Source of the DNA: Streptomyces actinomycinicus
GTDB lineage: Bacteria; Actinomycetota; Actinomycetes; Streptomycetales; Streptomycetaceae
Direction: 5' to 3'
DNA: 64,000 nucleotides
Assembly: GCF_016741775.1 (NCBI RefSeq)
Contig: NZ_JAERRK010000013.1
Coordinates: 145,508 to 209,507, forward strand
The notes under the pieces were generated by a model that saw nothing but the letters and a program-made list of their open reading frames with translations, made no database searches and had not been told where the DNA came from. Both the position numbers and the translations under genes were made by a program. Positions 25,969 to 33,938 of this stretch are shown here, one piece after another; within the stretch, counting starts at the first letter, position 1; each line of letters begins with the position of its first letter.

Positions 25969-26364
25969 ATGAGTGCCACCACCGGGGACTACGAGGACCT
26001 CGCCTACAACGTCTTCGCCAAGGCATGTCCGTCACGCGGAACGCTGGAGCACGTCACGGGCCGCTGGGGCGGGCTGACGCTGGGCGCGCTGTACGAGGGT
26101 TCGCTGCGCTTCAACGAGCTGCGCCGGCGCGTCGACGGGGTGAGCGAGAAGATGCTCTCCCAGACGCTGCACGCGCTGGAGCGGGACGGTCTGGTGCATC
26201 GCGAGGCCCAGCCGACGAACCCGCCCCGCGTGGACTACGAACTCACTCCCCTGGGCCGCCGGGTCGCCGAGCGGCTGCTCGCGCTCATCCGCTGCGTGGA
26301 GGACGCCATGGACGACGTCCTCGCGGCCCGCACGCGTTACGACGAGACGCGCGGCGGCCTCTGA
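25969..26364 (+). CDS. HxlR-family transcriptional regulator
   Basis: The 131-residue protein is a winged-helix regulator. It has the HxlR features Cys20 in AKACPSRG, GALYEGSLRFNELRRRVDGVSEKMLSQTL as the DNA-binding core and RVDYELTPLGR as the wing. HxlR proteins often sense quinones or electrophiles through the N-terminal cysteine, which would match the divergent quinone reductase. There is no ribosome-binding site. TACGCT (25957-25962) ends 6 nt before the ATG, suggesting a leaderless transcript. Its last 28 nt overlap the converging mutM. Confidence 0.9.
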   Translation: MSATTGDYEDLAYNVFAKACPSRGTLEHVTGRWGGLTLGALYEGSLRFNELRRRVDGVSEKMLSQTLHALERDGLVHREAQPTNPPRVDYELTPLGRRVAERLLALIRCVEDAMDDVLAARTRYDETRGGL

Positions 26365-27197
26365 CACTTCGGGCAGAAGTAGCTGGACCGGTTCATCCAG
26401 GGCCGTCGGCGCATGGGCGTGCCGCACCGCTTGCAGGGCAGACCCTCGCGGCCGTACGCGTCCAGTGAGCGGTCGAAGTAGCCCGACTCGCCGTTGACGT
26501 TGACGTACAGGCTGTCGAAGCTGGTGCCGCCGACGGCGAGGGCCGCGTTCATCACGTCCCGGACGTGACCGAGGAGTTCCGCGGTGACCGGGCGGGTGAA
26601 GTGGGCCGTCGGACGCTCGTAGTGGATGCGGGCCCGCCACAGTGCCTCGTCCGCGTAGATGTTGCCGACGCCGCTGATCAGCGACTGGTCCAGCAGGGCC
26701 CGCTTGATGGTGGTCCGCTTGCGGCGCAGCGCCTGGTGGAAGGCCTCGTCGTCGAAGAGCGGGTCCAGCGGGTCGCGGGCGATGTGCGAGATCACGTCGG
26801 GCAGCCCCTCGGGGGTGTTGTCGTGCAACGACAGTCCGCCGAAGGTGCGTTGGTCGACGAAGCGCAGTTCGGTGCCGAGGGAGTCGGCGAACCGGACGCG
26901 GATCCGCAGGTGCTTCTCGTCCGGCGCCGAGTGCGGCTGGACCAGCAGTTGGCCGCTCATGCCGAGGTGGGCGAGGACGGACTCGTTCGTCTCCTCCAGC
27001 GGCAGCCACAGGTACTTGCCGCGGCGCTGCGGGGTGCCGATGTGGCGGCCCTTGAGCCGGTGCGCGAAGTCGTCGGGACCGGCCAGGTGCCGGCGTACGG
27101 CGCGCGGGTGCAGCACCTCGGTCCCGGCGACGGTGCGATGGGCGACCCAGCGCTCCAGACCGCGTCGGACCACCTCGACCTCGGGCAACTCGGGCAT
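26337..27197 (-). CDS. mutM: Formamidopyrimidine-DNA glycosylase MutM (Fpg)
   Basis: MutM removes oxidised purines such as 8-oxoguanine. The 286-residue protein starts MPELPEVE with the catalytic Pro2 and Glu3. It ends with a zinc finger in which CKRC and FCPKC are separated by RRRPWMNRSSY. The 3' end overlaps the converging HxlR gene by 28 nt. It follows rnc, but a strong hairpin separates the two. Confidence 0.96.
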   Translation of the reverse strand: MPELPEVEVVRRGLERWVAHRTVAGTEVLHPRAVRRHLAGPDDFAHRLKGRHIGTPQRRGKYLWLPLEETNESVLAHLGMSGQLLVQPHSAPDEKHLRIRVRFADSLGTELRFVDQRTFGGLSLHDNTPEGLPDVISHIARDPLDPLFDDEAFHQALRRKRTTIKRALLDQSLISGVGNIYADEALWRARIHYERPTAHFTRPVTAELLGHVRDVMNAALAVGGTSFDSLYVNVNGESGYFDRSLDAYGREGLPCKRCGTPMRRRPWMNRSSYFCPKCQRPPRVSS

Positions 27198-27248
27198 CGG
27201 AACCCCCGTAAGGACCGTACGGACCGGCGTCGGGCCGGTGGACGAGCC

Positions 27249-27287
27249 GAGCGCCCGCCCCGGCGTGGACGGCCGGGGCGGGCGCTC
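27249..27287 (-). terminator. Terminator after rnc
   Basis: A perfect 16-bp GC-rich stem (27249-27264 with 27272-27287) with a 7-nt loop lies just downstream of the rnc stop and upstream of mutM. Confidence 0.75.
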
Positions 27288-27300
27288 GTGTGCTGCTTGC

Positions 27301-28110
27301 TCAGGCGGTGGCGGACGACGTGTCGCCGTCCCTGGCGGCCTCCTTGGCCGCCTTGGCCCGCTCGTCCGCAGCGGCCCGGATGGACCGCCAGGCGGACTCG
27401 GCGGCCTGCTGCTCCGCCTCCTTCTTGCTGCGGCCGGTGCCGGTGCCGTACGAGACGCCTCCGACGCGGGCGGCAGCAGTGAAGGTCTTCTCGTGGTCGG
27501 GGCCGGTCTCCGTGACCAGGTACTCGGGCACGCCGAGTCCCTCGATCGCCGTCAGCTCCTGCAGGGACGTCTTCCAGTCCAGGCCGGCGCCGAGGTTGGA
27601 GGACTTCTCGATCAGCGGGTCGAAGAGCCGGTGCACCAGCTCGGACGCCGCGTCGAGGCCCTGGTCGAGATAGACCGCGCCGATCACCGCTTCCAGGGTG
27701 TCGGCAAGGATGGACGCCTTGTCCCGGCCGCCCGTGCCCTCTTCGCCCCGGCCAAGCCGGATGAAGGAGCCCAGGTCGAGGCCACGGCCGACCTCCGCCA
27801 GCGCACGCGAGTTGACCACCGCGGCCCGCAGCTTGGCCAGCTGGCCTTCGGGCAGGTCGGGGTGGGTCCGGTACAGCGTGTCCGTGACGACGAGACCGAG
27901 CACGGAGTCCCCGAGGAACTCCAGGCGCTCGTTCGTCGGCAGGCCGCCGTTCTCGTACGCGTAGGAACGGTGGGTCAGCGCTCGCACCAGAAGGGCGGAC
28001 TCGACCTGGTAGCCGAGCCGCCCTTCCAGAAGCGCATGGGACGAGGCCTGGTTGTCCACTTTCTTCCTGGCGGAACCGTCCGCCTTGGCGTCCTTCTTCG
28101 GACTGGACAC
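27301..28110 (-). CDS. rnc: Ribonuclease III
   Basis: RNase III cleaves double-stranded RNA in rRNA and mRNA processing; in S. coelicolor it is also known as AbsB and affects antibiotic production. The 269-residue protein has the catalytic signature NERLEFLGDSV (60-70), the second acidic cluster DTLEAVIGAVYLD and a C-terminal double-stranded RNA-binding domain. The start is GTG 28110 with GAGAGG upstream. It lies 20 nt behind rpmF, in one operon with DUF177 and rpmF. Confidence 0.95.
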   Translation of the reverse strand: MSSPKKDAKADGSARKKVDNQASSHALLEGRLGYQVESALLVRALTHRSYAYENGGLPTNERLEFLGDSVLGLVVTDTLYRTHPDLPEGQLAKLRAAVVNSRALAEVGRGLDLGSFIRLGRGEEGTGGRDKASILADTLEAVIGAVYLDQGLDAASELVHRLFDPLIEKSSNLGAGLDWKTSLQELTAIEGLGVPEYLVTETGPDHEKTFTAAARVGGVSYGTGTGRSKKEAEQQAAESAWRSIRAAADERAKAAKEAARDGDTSSATA

Positions 28111-28130
28111 AGTGCCTCTCACCAGCCCGC

Positions 28131-28304
28131 TCAGACTTCGAGGACCTGGCGCTTGTTGTAGGTGCCGCAAGACGGGCACGCGATGTGCTGCTGCTTGGGC
28201 TCGTGGCAGCGCTCGCACGCAACCAGGGTGGGGACCGCAGCCTTCCACTGCGACCGGCGGTGGCGCGTGTTGCTGCGCGACATCTTCCGCTTCGGAACAG
28301 CCAC
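28131..28304 (-). CDS. rpmF: 50S ribosomal protein L32
   Basis: The 57-residue protein reads MAVPKRKMSRSNTRHRR at the start and keeps the zinc-binding cysteine pairs (CERC and CPSC), so it is the C+ form. The start codon is GTG 28304 with AGGAGA upstream. It lies 2 nt behind the DUF177 gene and 20 nt ahead of rnc, an arrangement common in bacteria. Confidence 0.97.
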   Translation of the reverse strand: MAVPKRKMSRSNTRHRRSQWKAAVPTLVACERCHEPKQQHIACPSCGTYNKRQVLEV

Positions 28305-28306
28305 GG

Positions 28307-28957
28307 CTACTTCTCCTGCTTCTCGTCGACGCCCGCTTCCGCGTCAGCGCCGCTCATCTCGTCCTTCTCGCCGTCTTCGAGTGAACCGGCGAGTCCCTGC
28401 AAAGCCGCCCAACGGATGTCGACGGCGTCGTGGTGGTGGTCCGGGTCGTCCGCGAGCCGCGCCCCGCACTCGGAGCACAGGCCCGGACAGTCTTCCTGGC
28501 ACACCGGCTGCATCGGCAGTGCGAGCACCACCGCATCGCGCAGCAGAGGTTCGAGGTCGAACAGGCCGTCCTCGAGGAAGAACCTGTCCTCGTCTTCCTC
28601 GGCGTCGTCGCCCGGTTCCGCGATCACGCGGCCCCGGTCGTCGGCGTCAGGGTACGAGAACAGCTCCTGGAAGTCCGCTTCGAGCTCCAGCCCGACCGGC
28701 TCCAGACACCTTACGCACTCCCCCTCGGCCTGTGCACGGGCGGTGCCTGTGACGAGCACCCCTTCCATGACCGACTCGAGCCGGAGTTCGAGTTCCACCG
28801 GGGCGCCCTGCGGCACTCCGATGACTCCCTGGATGCCGAGATCGGCGGGGGCGTCGATCGTGCGGGTCAGGCGCTGCAGCGCGCCAGGACGCCGGCCCAG
28901 CTCGTGCGTGTCGAACACGAGGGGGTTGCGGTGGTCGAGGCGGGCGTTGGAGGCCAT
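28307..28957 (-). CDS. DUF177 (YceD-family) protein
   Basis: The 216-residue protein belongs to the DUF177/YceD family, which is regularly found upstream of rpmF and has been linked to ribosomal RNA accumulation. The conserved core is CVRCLEPV (about residue 85) and a C-terminal cysteine cluster in CQEDCPGLCSECG. A very acidic stretch, EPGDDAEEDEDRFF, lies between. It is probably translationally linked to rpmF, which starts 2 nt after its stop. Confidence 0.9.
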   Translation of the reverse strand: MASNARLDHRNPLVFDTHELGRRPGALQRLTRTIDAPADLGIQGVIGVPQGAPVELELRLESVMEGVLVTGTARAQAEGECVRCLEPVGLELEADFQELFSYPDADDRGRVIAEPGDDAEEDEDRFFLEDGLFDLEPLLRDAVVLALPMQPVCQEDCPGLCSECGARLADDPDHHHDAVDIRWAALQGLAGSLEDGEKDEMSGADAEAGVDEKQEK

Positions 28958-29087
28958 TCCTGCTTTCGATCTGTGAACTCGTCGGGACGCCGCCCGTCGG
29001 TGTTCCGGGCAGCGGTGATCGCGGGCATACGCGCGACCGAAGAGCCAGGATACTGGACCTTTCGCTCAGGGCCCAATCGGTGCCCGG

Positions 29088-30185
29088 CTAGAGGCCCCGG
29101 CCCTGCTCGTACGCCCTCAGCTGCTCGGCGCTGATCATGCCGGTGTCGAAGAGGCTGGTCTCGTCGAGGGCGTAGCCCTGCTGGGCCTGGGGCTGGTGCG
29201 GCTGCTGGTGGGCCTGCTGCGGGTCGTAGGCGGCCTGCTGGGGGTCGTAGGAGCCCTGGTAGGCGTAGGGGTCGGCCTGCTGGTAGCCGTACGGGTCCTG
29301 CTGCGGCGCGTAGTCCGGCTGCTGCGGGAAGCCCGCGTAGGGGTCCGGCTGCTGCTGGAGGGGGGCACCTGCCGCCGGAGCGTAACCGGAGGCGGGGGCG
29401 TAGGCGGGCTGCGGCTCGTACGAGGGCTGCGCGGGCTCCGGCTGCCGCCGGTCCGTGCGGTCGCTGTCCGCGAGGGCCGCGAGGTCGGCGAGGTAGTCGG
29501 CGTCGCTGGAGTGCTGGAAGGTCGTGGTGTCGTCGGCGAGGGCGCCGAGGTCGTCGGTGGCGATCCGGCCGTGCAGCTTCTGCCGGCCCCGGCCGACGGC
29601 CTCCAGGGTCTTGGCGAGGACCGCCTCGAAGGCGCCGAGCTTGGCGTCGACGTAGGCGTCGGCGTTGTGCCGCAGGGTCTCGGGGTCCTGGCTGCGCTCG
29701 GGGGCGTCCTCGTCCTCGTAGCCGTTCTCGTCGAGGCCGGGTCCGGTGCCGAGGAGCTTCTCGCGGCCGCGGCCGACCGAGCCGAGGGTCTTGGTGAGGA
29801 CGACCTCGAAGTTGGCGAGCTTGGAGTCGACGTAGTCGTCGGCCTCGGCACGGATCTCCTCGGCCTCCGTGCGGGCCTCGGCGAGGATGCGGTCGGCCTC
29901 GGTCTGGGAGCGGCGGGCGATCTCGGTGTCGGAGATCAGCGAGCCGCGCTGGGCGTGCGCGTTCTCGATGATCCGCTCGGCCTCCTGCCGGGCCTGCTCG
30001 ACCATCTGCTCACGGCCGCCGATCAGCTCCTGCGCCTGCGCGAGGGAGCCGGGCAGGGCCTGGCGCACCTCTTCGAGCATCGCGAGCAGCTCGGCGCGGT
30101 TGACCACGCACGACGCCGACATGGGCATGGACCGGGCGCCGGAGACCGTGGAGACGATCTCGTCGAGCTTCTTCTGCACGTCCAC
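29088..30185 (-). CDS. DivIVA-like / SepIVA-like coiled-coil protein
   Basis: The 365-residue protein has an N-terminal conserved region (MDVQKKLDEIVSTVSGAR) and two coiled-coil blocks rich in Ala/Glu (about 50-120). It also has two similar segments, DDYVDSKLANFEVVLTKTLGSVGRGREKL and its near copy around residue 180. The last third is a Gln/Pro/Tyr-rich low-complexity tail with many YDPQQ and DPYGYQ units. Position beside coaD and rpmF matches mycobacterial SepIVA, an essential septum-site protein, so a role in division or polar growth is likely but inferred. Some databases label such proteins ATP synthase b-like because of the coiled coil. The start is GTG 30185 with a weak ribosome-binding site. 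Confidence 0.8.
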   Translation of the reverse strand: MDVQKKLDEIVSTVSGARSMPMSASCVVNRAELLAMLEEVRQALPGSLAQAQELIGGREQMVEQARQEAERIIENAHAQRGSLISDTEIARRSQTEADRILAEARTEAEEIRAEADDYVDSKLANFEVVLTKTLGSVGRGREKLLGTGPGLDENGYEDEDAPERSQDPETLRHNADAYVDAKLGAFEAVLAKTLEAVGRGRQKLHGRIATDDLGALADDTTTFQHSSDADYLADLAALADSDRTDRRQPEPAQPSYEPQPAYAPASGYAPAAGAPLQQQPDPYAGFPQQPDYAPQQDPYGYQQADPYAYQGSYDPQQAAYDPQQAHQQPHQPQAQQGYALDETSLFDTGMISAEQLRAYEQGRGL

Positions 30186-30242
30186 CTGTGCTCGCCACTC
30201 TCTACAGCCGGGTTGGAGACGGACGGGACGACTGTAGCCCTA

Positions 30243-30722
30243 TCAGTCCTTGGCGAGACGCTTGTTCAGCGCCTCCAGGACCTGGGCGGGTACCAGGTGC
30301 GAGACGTCGCCGCCCCAGGCCGCGACCTCCTTGACGAGGGACGAGGAGAGGAAGCTGTAGGTGGGGTTGGTGGGCACGAACAGCGTTTCGACGCCGGTGA
30401 GGCCGATGTTCATCTGGGCCATCTGGAGTTCGTAGTCGAAGTCGCTGACGGCGCGCAGGCCCTTGACGATGGCCGGGATGTCGCGCTGCTTGCAGAAGTC
30501 GACGAGGAGGCCGTGGAAGGCCTCCACGCGGACGTTGGCGTACTCGGAGGTGACCTCGCGGATCAGCCCGATCCGCTCCTCGATCTCGAACAGGCCCTTC
30601 TTGGACTTGTTGATCATCACCGCGACGTAGACCTCGTCGTAGAGACGGGCGGCCCGGGCGATGATGTCGAGATGTCCGTTGGTGATCGGGTCGAACGACC
30701 CGGGACAGACGGCGCGGCGCAC
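30243..30722 (-). CDS. coaD: Phosphopantetheine adenylyltransferase
   Basis: CoaD makes dephospho-CoA from 4'-phosphopantetheine and ATP. The 159-residue protein has CPGSFDPITNGHLDII (nucleotidyltransferase TxGH-like motif, here TNGH) and the C-terminal SFLSSSLVKEVA motif. I chose GTG 30722, which has GAGGGA 6 nt upstream and gives the usual family length. A longer form from ATG 30752 would overlap the rsmD stop as ATGA, so translational coupling with a 10-residue extension cannot be excluded. Confidence 0.94.
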   Translation of the reverse strand: MRRAVCPGSFDPITNGHLDIIARAARLYDEVYVAVMINKSKKGLFEIEERIGLIREVTSEYANVRVEAFHGLLVDFCKQRDIPAIVKGLRAVSDFDYELQMAQMNIGLTGVETLFVPTNPTYSFLSSSLVKEVAAWGGDVSHLVPAQVLEALNKRLAKD

Positions 30723-30748
30723 TTGTGATCCCTCGCTCTCCGGTCCGG

Positions 30749-31336
30749 TCATCGTGCGTCTTCGCACGTAGAGGCGGCGCGACCGTACCAAAACGTTCCC
30801 TCGCCGTAACGACGGGACCGGATCGCCTCGAAGCCGTCCGGCCAGTGGAATTCGCCGCCTCTGGTGCTGCGCTCCACGGTGACGAGCGCTTGCTCAGCGA
30901 GCCAGCGTTCCGTGCGGAGTGTGAGGAGAATCTCGCGAAGATCGTCGTCCGTGACGGCGTACGGCGGGTCGAGGAAGACCAGGTCGTACGGCTCGGCCGG
31001 GGGCGCGCTCCGGATGACTTGTTCCGCTTTGCCCGCACGCACTTCGGCGCCGGGCAGGCCGAGGTTCTTCACGTTCTCCCGGACGGTCCTCGCCGCGCGG
31101 GAGTCGGCCTCGACGAGGAGGGTGTGGCTCGCGCCCCGGGACAGGGCCTCCAGGCCCACGGCTCCGGAACCGGCGTAGAGGTCCAGGACCCGCTCGCCCG
31201 CCAGTGGACCGCCCAGCAACGACTGCCAGGTGGAGAAGAGGCCCTCGCGTGCGCGGTCGGAGGTCGGCCGGGTGCCGGTGCCGGGCGGTACCGAGAGGCG
31301 GCGTCCGCCTGCCGTGCCGGCGATCACGCGGGTCAT
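30749..31336 (-). CDS. rsmD: 16S rRNA (guanine966-N2)-methyltransferase RsmD
   Basis: The 195-residue protein methylates G966 of 16S rRNA. It shows the family start MTRVIAGTAGGRRL, the SAM-binding motif VLDLYAGSGAVGLEALSRGA and the catalytic LVFLDPPYA. The ATG at 31336 has AAGGA upstream. It is directly upstream of coaD, an arrangement shared by many bacteria. Confidence 0.94.
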   Translation of the reverse strand: MTRVIAGTAGGRRLSVPPGTGTRPTSDRAREGLFSTWQSLLGGPLAGERVLDLYAGSGAVGLEALSRGASHTLLVEADSRAARTVRENVKNLGLPGAEVRAGKAEQVIRSAPPAEPYDLVFLDPPYAVTDDDLREILLTLRTERWLAEQALVTVERSTRGGEFHWPDGFEAIRSRRYGEGTFWYGRAASTCEDAR

Positions 31337-31440
31337 TTCGGGTCCTTCTTCGTGGGCGTCTTCACGGTTCAGTCTGGCAGGCCGGACGGGGTGGGTGCGT
31401 GACCACGGTCGGCCGCCGGGCCGGCCTCCCGGCCGGTCGC

Positions 31441-31520
31441 GCGGTTCCCCCGCCTCTTCGGGCGCGCTCGGTCTCAGCCTGCGGTTGCCCGCCCCTTCGG
31501 GCGCGCTCGGTCTCAGCCCT
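31441..31520. repeat. 40-bp tandem duplication covering the recG stop codon
   Basis: Two adjacent 40-nt copies (31441-31480 and 31481-31520) share the block CTTCGGGCGCGCTCGGTCTC and differ at a few positions. The second copy includes the recG stop (31513-31515). It looks like a slippage duplication of the recG 3' end. Confidence 0.75.
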
Positions 31521-33717
31521 TGTCCAGGTACTGCTCCCGCTCCTCGTCCAGGAGGGCGTCCAGGGCCGTGCGCAGGGCGGGGAGGTGTTCCAGTTCGGGA
31601 TCGGCCGCCACCACCGCCGCCGCCTCCCCTCTCGCTTCCGCGATGATCTCCTCGTCCTCGATGACCGCCAGGACCCGCAGGCTGGTGCGGGCGCCGGACT
31701 GGGCCTGGCCGAGGACGTCGCCCTCGCGGCGCTGCTCGAGGTCGATGCGGGAGAGTTCGAAGCCGTCCAGGGTGGAGGCGACCGCGTTCAGGCGCTGGCG
31801 GGCCGCGCTGGCCTCGGGCATCTCGCTGACCAGGAGGCAGAGTCCGGGGGCGGAGCCACGGCCTACCCGGCCGCGCAGCTGGTGGAGCTGGGAGACACCG
31901 AAGCGGTCGGCGTCCATGATGACCATGACCGTGGCGTTGGGGACGTTGACGCCGACCTCGATGACGGTGGTGGCGACCAGGACGTCCGTCTCGCCGGCTG
32001 CGAAGCGGCGCATCACCGCGTCCTTGTCGTCGGGGTGCATACGGCCGTGCAGGACCTCGACCTTCAGGCCCTTCAGCGGGCCGCGGCCCAGCTGGTCGGC
32101 CACCTCCAGCACGGCCAGCGGCGGGCGCTTCTCCGCCTCGTCCTCGGGCGACTTCTTCCTGGCCCTGCCGGGGTCGTCCTCCTCGTCGCCGATGCGCGGG
32201 CAGACGACGTAGGCCTGGTGGCCGTTCTCCGCCTCCTCGCGCACCCGCTCCCAGGCGCGGGCCAGGAAGTGGGGCTTGTCGGCGGCCGGGACGACATGGC
32301 TGGCGATCGGGGACCGGCCTGCCGGGAGCTGGTCCAGGACCGAGGTCTCCAGGTCGCCGAAGACCGTCATGGCGACCGTGCGCGGGATCGGGGTCGCCGT
32401 CATGACGAGGAGGTGCGGGGGCTGTTTGCCCTTGCCGCGCAGGGCGTCGCGCTGCTCCACGCCGAAGCGGTGCTGTTCGTCGACCACGACCAGGCCGAGG
32501 TCGTGGAACTGGACCTTGTCCTCGATCAGGGCGTGCGTGCCGATGACGAGGCCGGCCTCGCCGGTGGCCAGGTCGAGCAGGGCCTGGCGGCGGGCCGCCG
32601 TGCCCATCGAGCCGGTGAGCAGCACCACCTTCGTGGCGTGCTCGGCGCCGCCCAGCAGGCCGGCCTCGGCCAGCTCGCCCATCATCTCGGTGACCGACCG
32701 GTGGTGCTGCTGGGCGAGGACCTCGGTGGGCGCGAGCAGGGCCGCCTGGCCGCCCGCGTCGACCACGGCGAGCATCGCGCGCAGGGCCACCAGGGTCTTG
32801 CCGGATCCCACCTCGCCCTGGAGCAGGCGGTGCATCGGGTGGGCGGTGGCGAGGTCGTCGAAGATCTCGCGGGAGACCTTCTGCTGGCCCTCGGTGAGGG
32901 TGAAGGGGAGGCGGTCGTCGAAGGCCGTCAGGATGCCGTCCGGCCTGGGGCTGCGGGGGACGGCCGGGAGCTGGGCGTCGGCGTGCCGGCGGCGGGCCAG
33001 GGCGACCTGGAGGACGAAGGCCTCGTCCCACTTCAGGCGGGCGCGGGCGTCGGCGATGTCGGCCTTGGTGTGCGGGCGGTGGATCTTGAGCAGTGCCTCG
33101 GGGAGGGTGACCAGGCCGCGGCCCTCGCGCAGGGAGTCCGGGAGGGGGTCGAGGGCCTCCTGGGCGCTGGGCAGGACCGTCTGGACCGCCTTGCCGATCT
33201 TCCAGGACTCCAGCTTGGCCGTGGCGGGGTAGAGGGGGATCAGGGCGCCGGCCCAGGTCTCCACGGACTCGCCGCCGTCGCCGTGGAGCAACTCGTACGC
33301 CGGGTGGGCGAGTTGCAGACGGCGGTTGAAGACGGAGACCTTGCCGGCGAACATCGCGCGGGTGCCCGGGAGCAGCTCCTTGTGCGGCTTGTGGACGCCG
33401 TTGCCGAAGAAGACCAGCTGGAGCCGGCCGCTGCCGTCGGTGATGGTCACCTCGAGGCGCTGGCCCTTGCCGCGCGGGGCCTTGGCCGAGGCGAAGGTGT
33501 GCAGGCGGGCGTCGGCGACCTGGGCGACCACCGTGACGTGCTCGTCCATGGGCAGGTCGGCGAGGTGGGTGAGCTGGCCCCGCTCCTCGTATCTGCGCGG
33601 GTAGTGGTGGAGCAGGTCACCGACGGTGTGCAGGCCGAGGTGCTCGGCCATCACCTTCGCGGTGGCGGGGCCGAGCACCTTCTTGAGCGGTTCTTGCAGT
33701 GCGGGCACGAGATCCAT
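31513..33717 (-). CDS. recG: ATP-dependent DNA helicase RecG
   Basis: RecG remodels stalled forks and Holliday junctions. The 734-residue protein has an N-terminal wedge/OB region and Walker A GEVGSGKT. The DEQH box VVDEQHRFG, the motif TATPIPRT and the later helicase motifs ending in QLHQLRGRVGRG follow. I chose ATG 33717, where family similarity begins (MDLVPALQEPL). The ribosome-binding site is weak. The gene runs toward rsmD and coaD. Upstream it is divergent from the Hsp90-family gene. Confidence 0.95.
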   Translation of the reverse strand: MDLVPALQEPLKKVLGPATAKVMAEHLGLHTVGDLLHHYPRRYEERGQLTHLADLPMDEHVTVVAQVADARLHTFASAKAPRGKGQRLEVTITDGSGRLQLVFFGNGVHKPHKELLPGTRAMFAGKVSVFNRRLQLAHPAYELLHGDGGESVETWAGALIPLYPATAKLESWKIGKAVQTVLPSAQEALDPLPDSLREGRGLVTLPEALLKIHRPHTKADIADARARLKWDEAFVLQVALARRRHADAQLPAVPRSPRPDGILTAFDDRLPFTLTEGQQKVSREIFDDLATAHPMHRLLQGEVGSGKTLVALRAMLAVVDAGGQAALLAPTEVLAQQHHRSVTEMMGELAEAGLLGGAEHATKVVLLTGSMGTAARRQALLDLATGEAGLVIGTHALIEDKVQFHDLGLVVVDEQHRFGVEQRDALRGKGKQPPHLLVMTATPIPRTVAMTVFGDLETSVLDQLPAGRSPIASHVVPAADKPHFLARAWERVREEAENGHQAYVVCPRIGDEEDDPGRARKKSPEDEAEKRPPLAVLEVADQLGRGPLKGLKVEVLHGRMHPDDKDAVMRRFAAGETDVLVATTVIEVGVNVPNATVMVIMDADRFGVSQLHQLRGRVGRGSAPGLCLLVSEMPEASAARQRLNAVASTLDGFELSRIDLEQRREGDVLGQAQSGARTSLRVLAVIEDEEIIAEARGEAAAVVAADPELEHLPALRTALDALLDEEREQYLDKG

Positions 33718-33820
33718 TGCACACCACGCCACTGACAATGCCGTAGACGCCGCCCTGCGGGTTCGGCCACGGCCGCTGCGCGGGTTCCGCCCGAGGCGCC
33801 GTAAAAATCGCGGAAACTCC

Positions 33821-33849
33821 TGGTCAGGTGGGCTGTTCCGCTCTAGGAT
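33821..33849 (+). promoter_or_regulatory. Candidate promoter of the Hsp90-TPR operon
   Basis: TAGGAT (33844-33849) is an exact Streptomyces -10 consensus. TGGTCA (33821-33826), 17 nt upstream, is a 4/6 match to -35. The predicted leader is about 80 nt. Confidence 0.45.
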
Positions 33850-33938
33850 GACGCGCTCCGGCCATCCTTCGCGGTCACCGCCCGTCCGGGACCGCCCGAC
33901 CCCGCGCCGCCCGCACTCCCCCCTCCGGCGCAGTGACG

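Noticed and set aside
30723..30752. Longer coaD from ATG 30752
   Set aside because: The overlap with the rsmD stop is attractive, but GTG 30722 has a better ribosome-binding site and gives the family's usual length, so I kept the shorter form.
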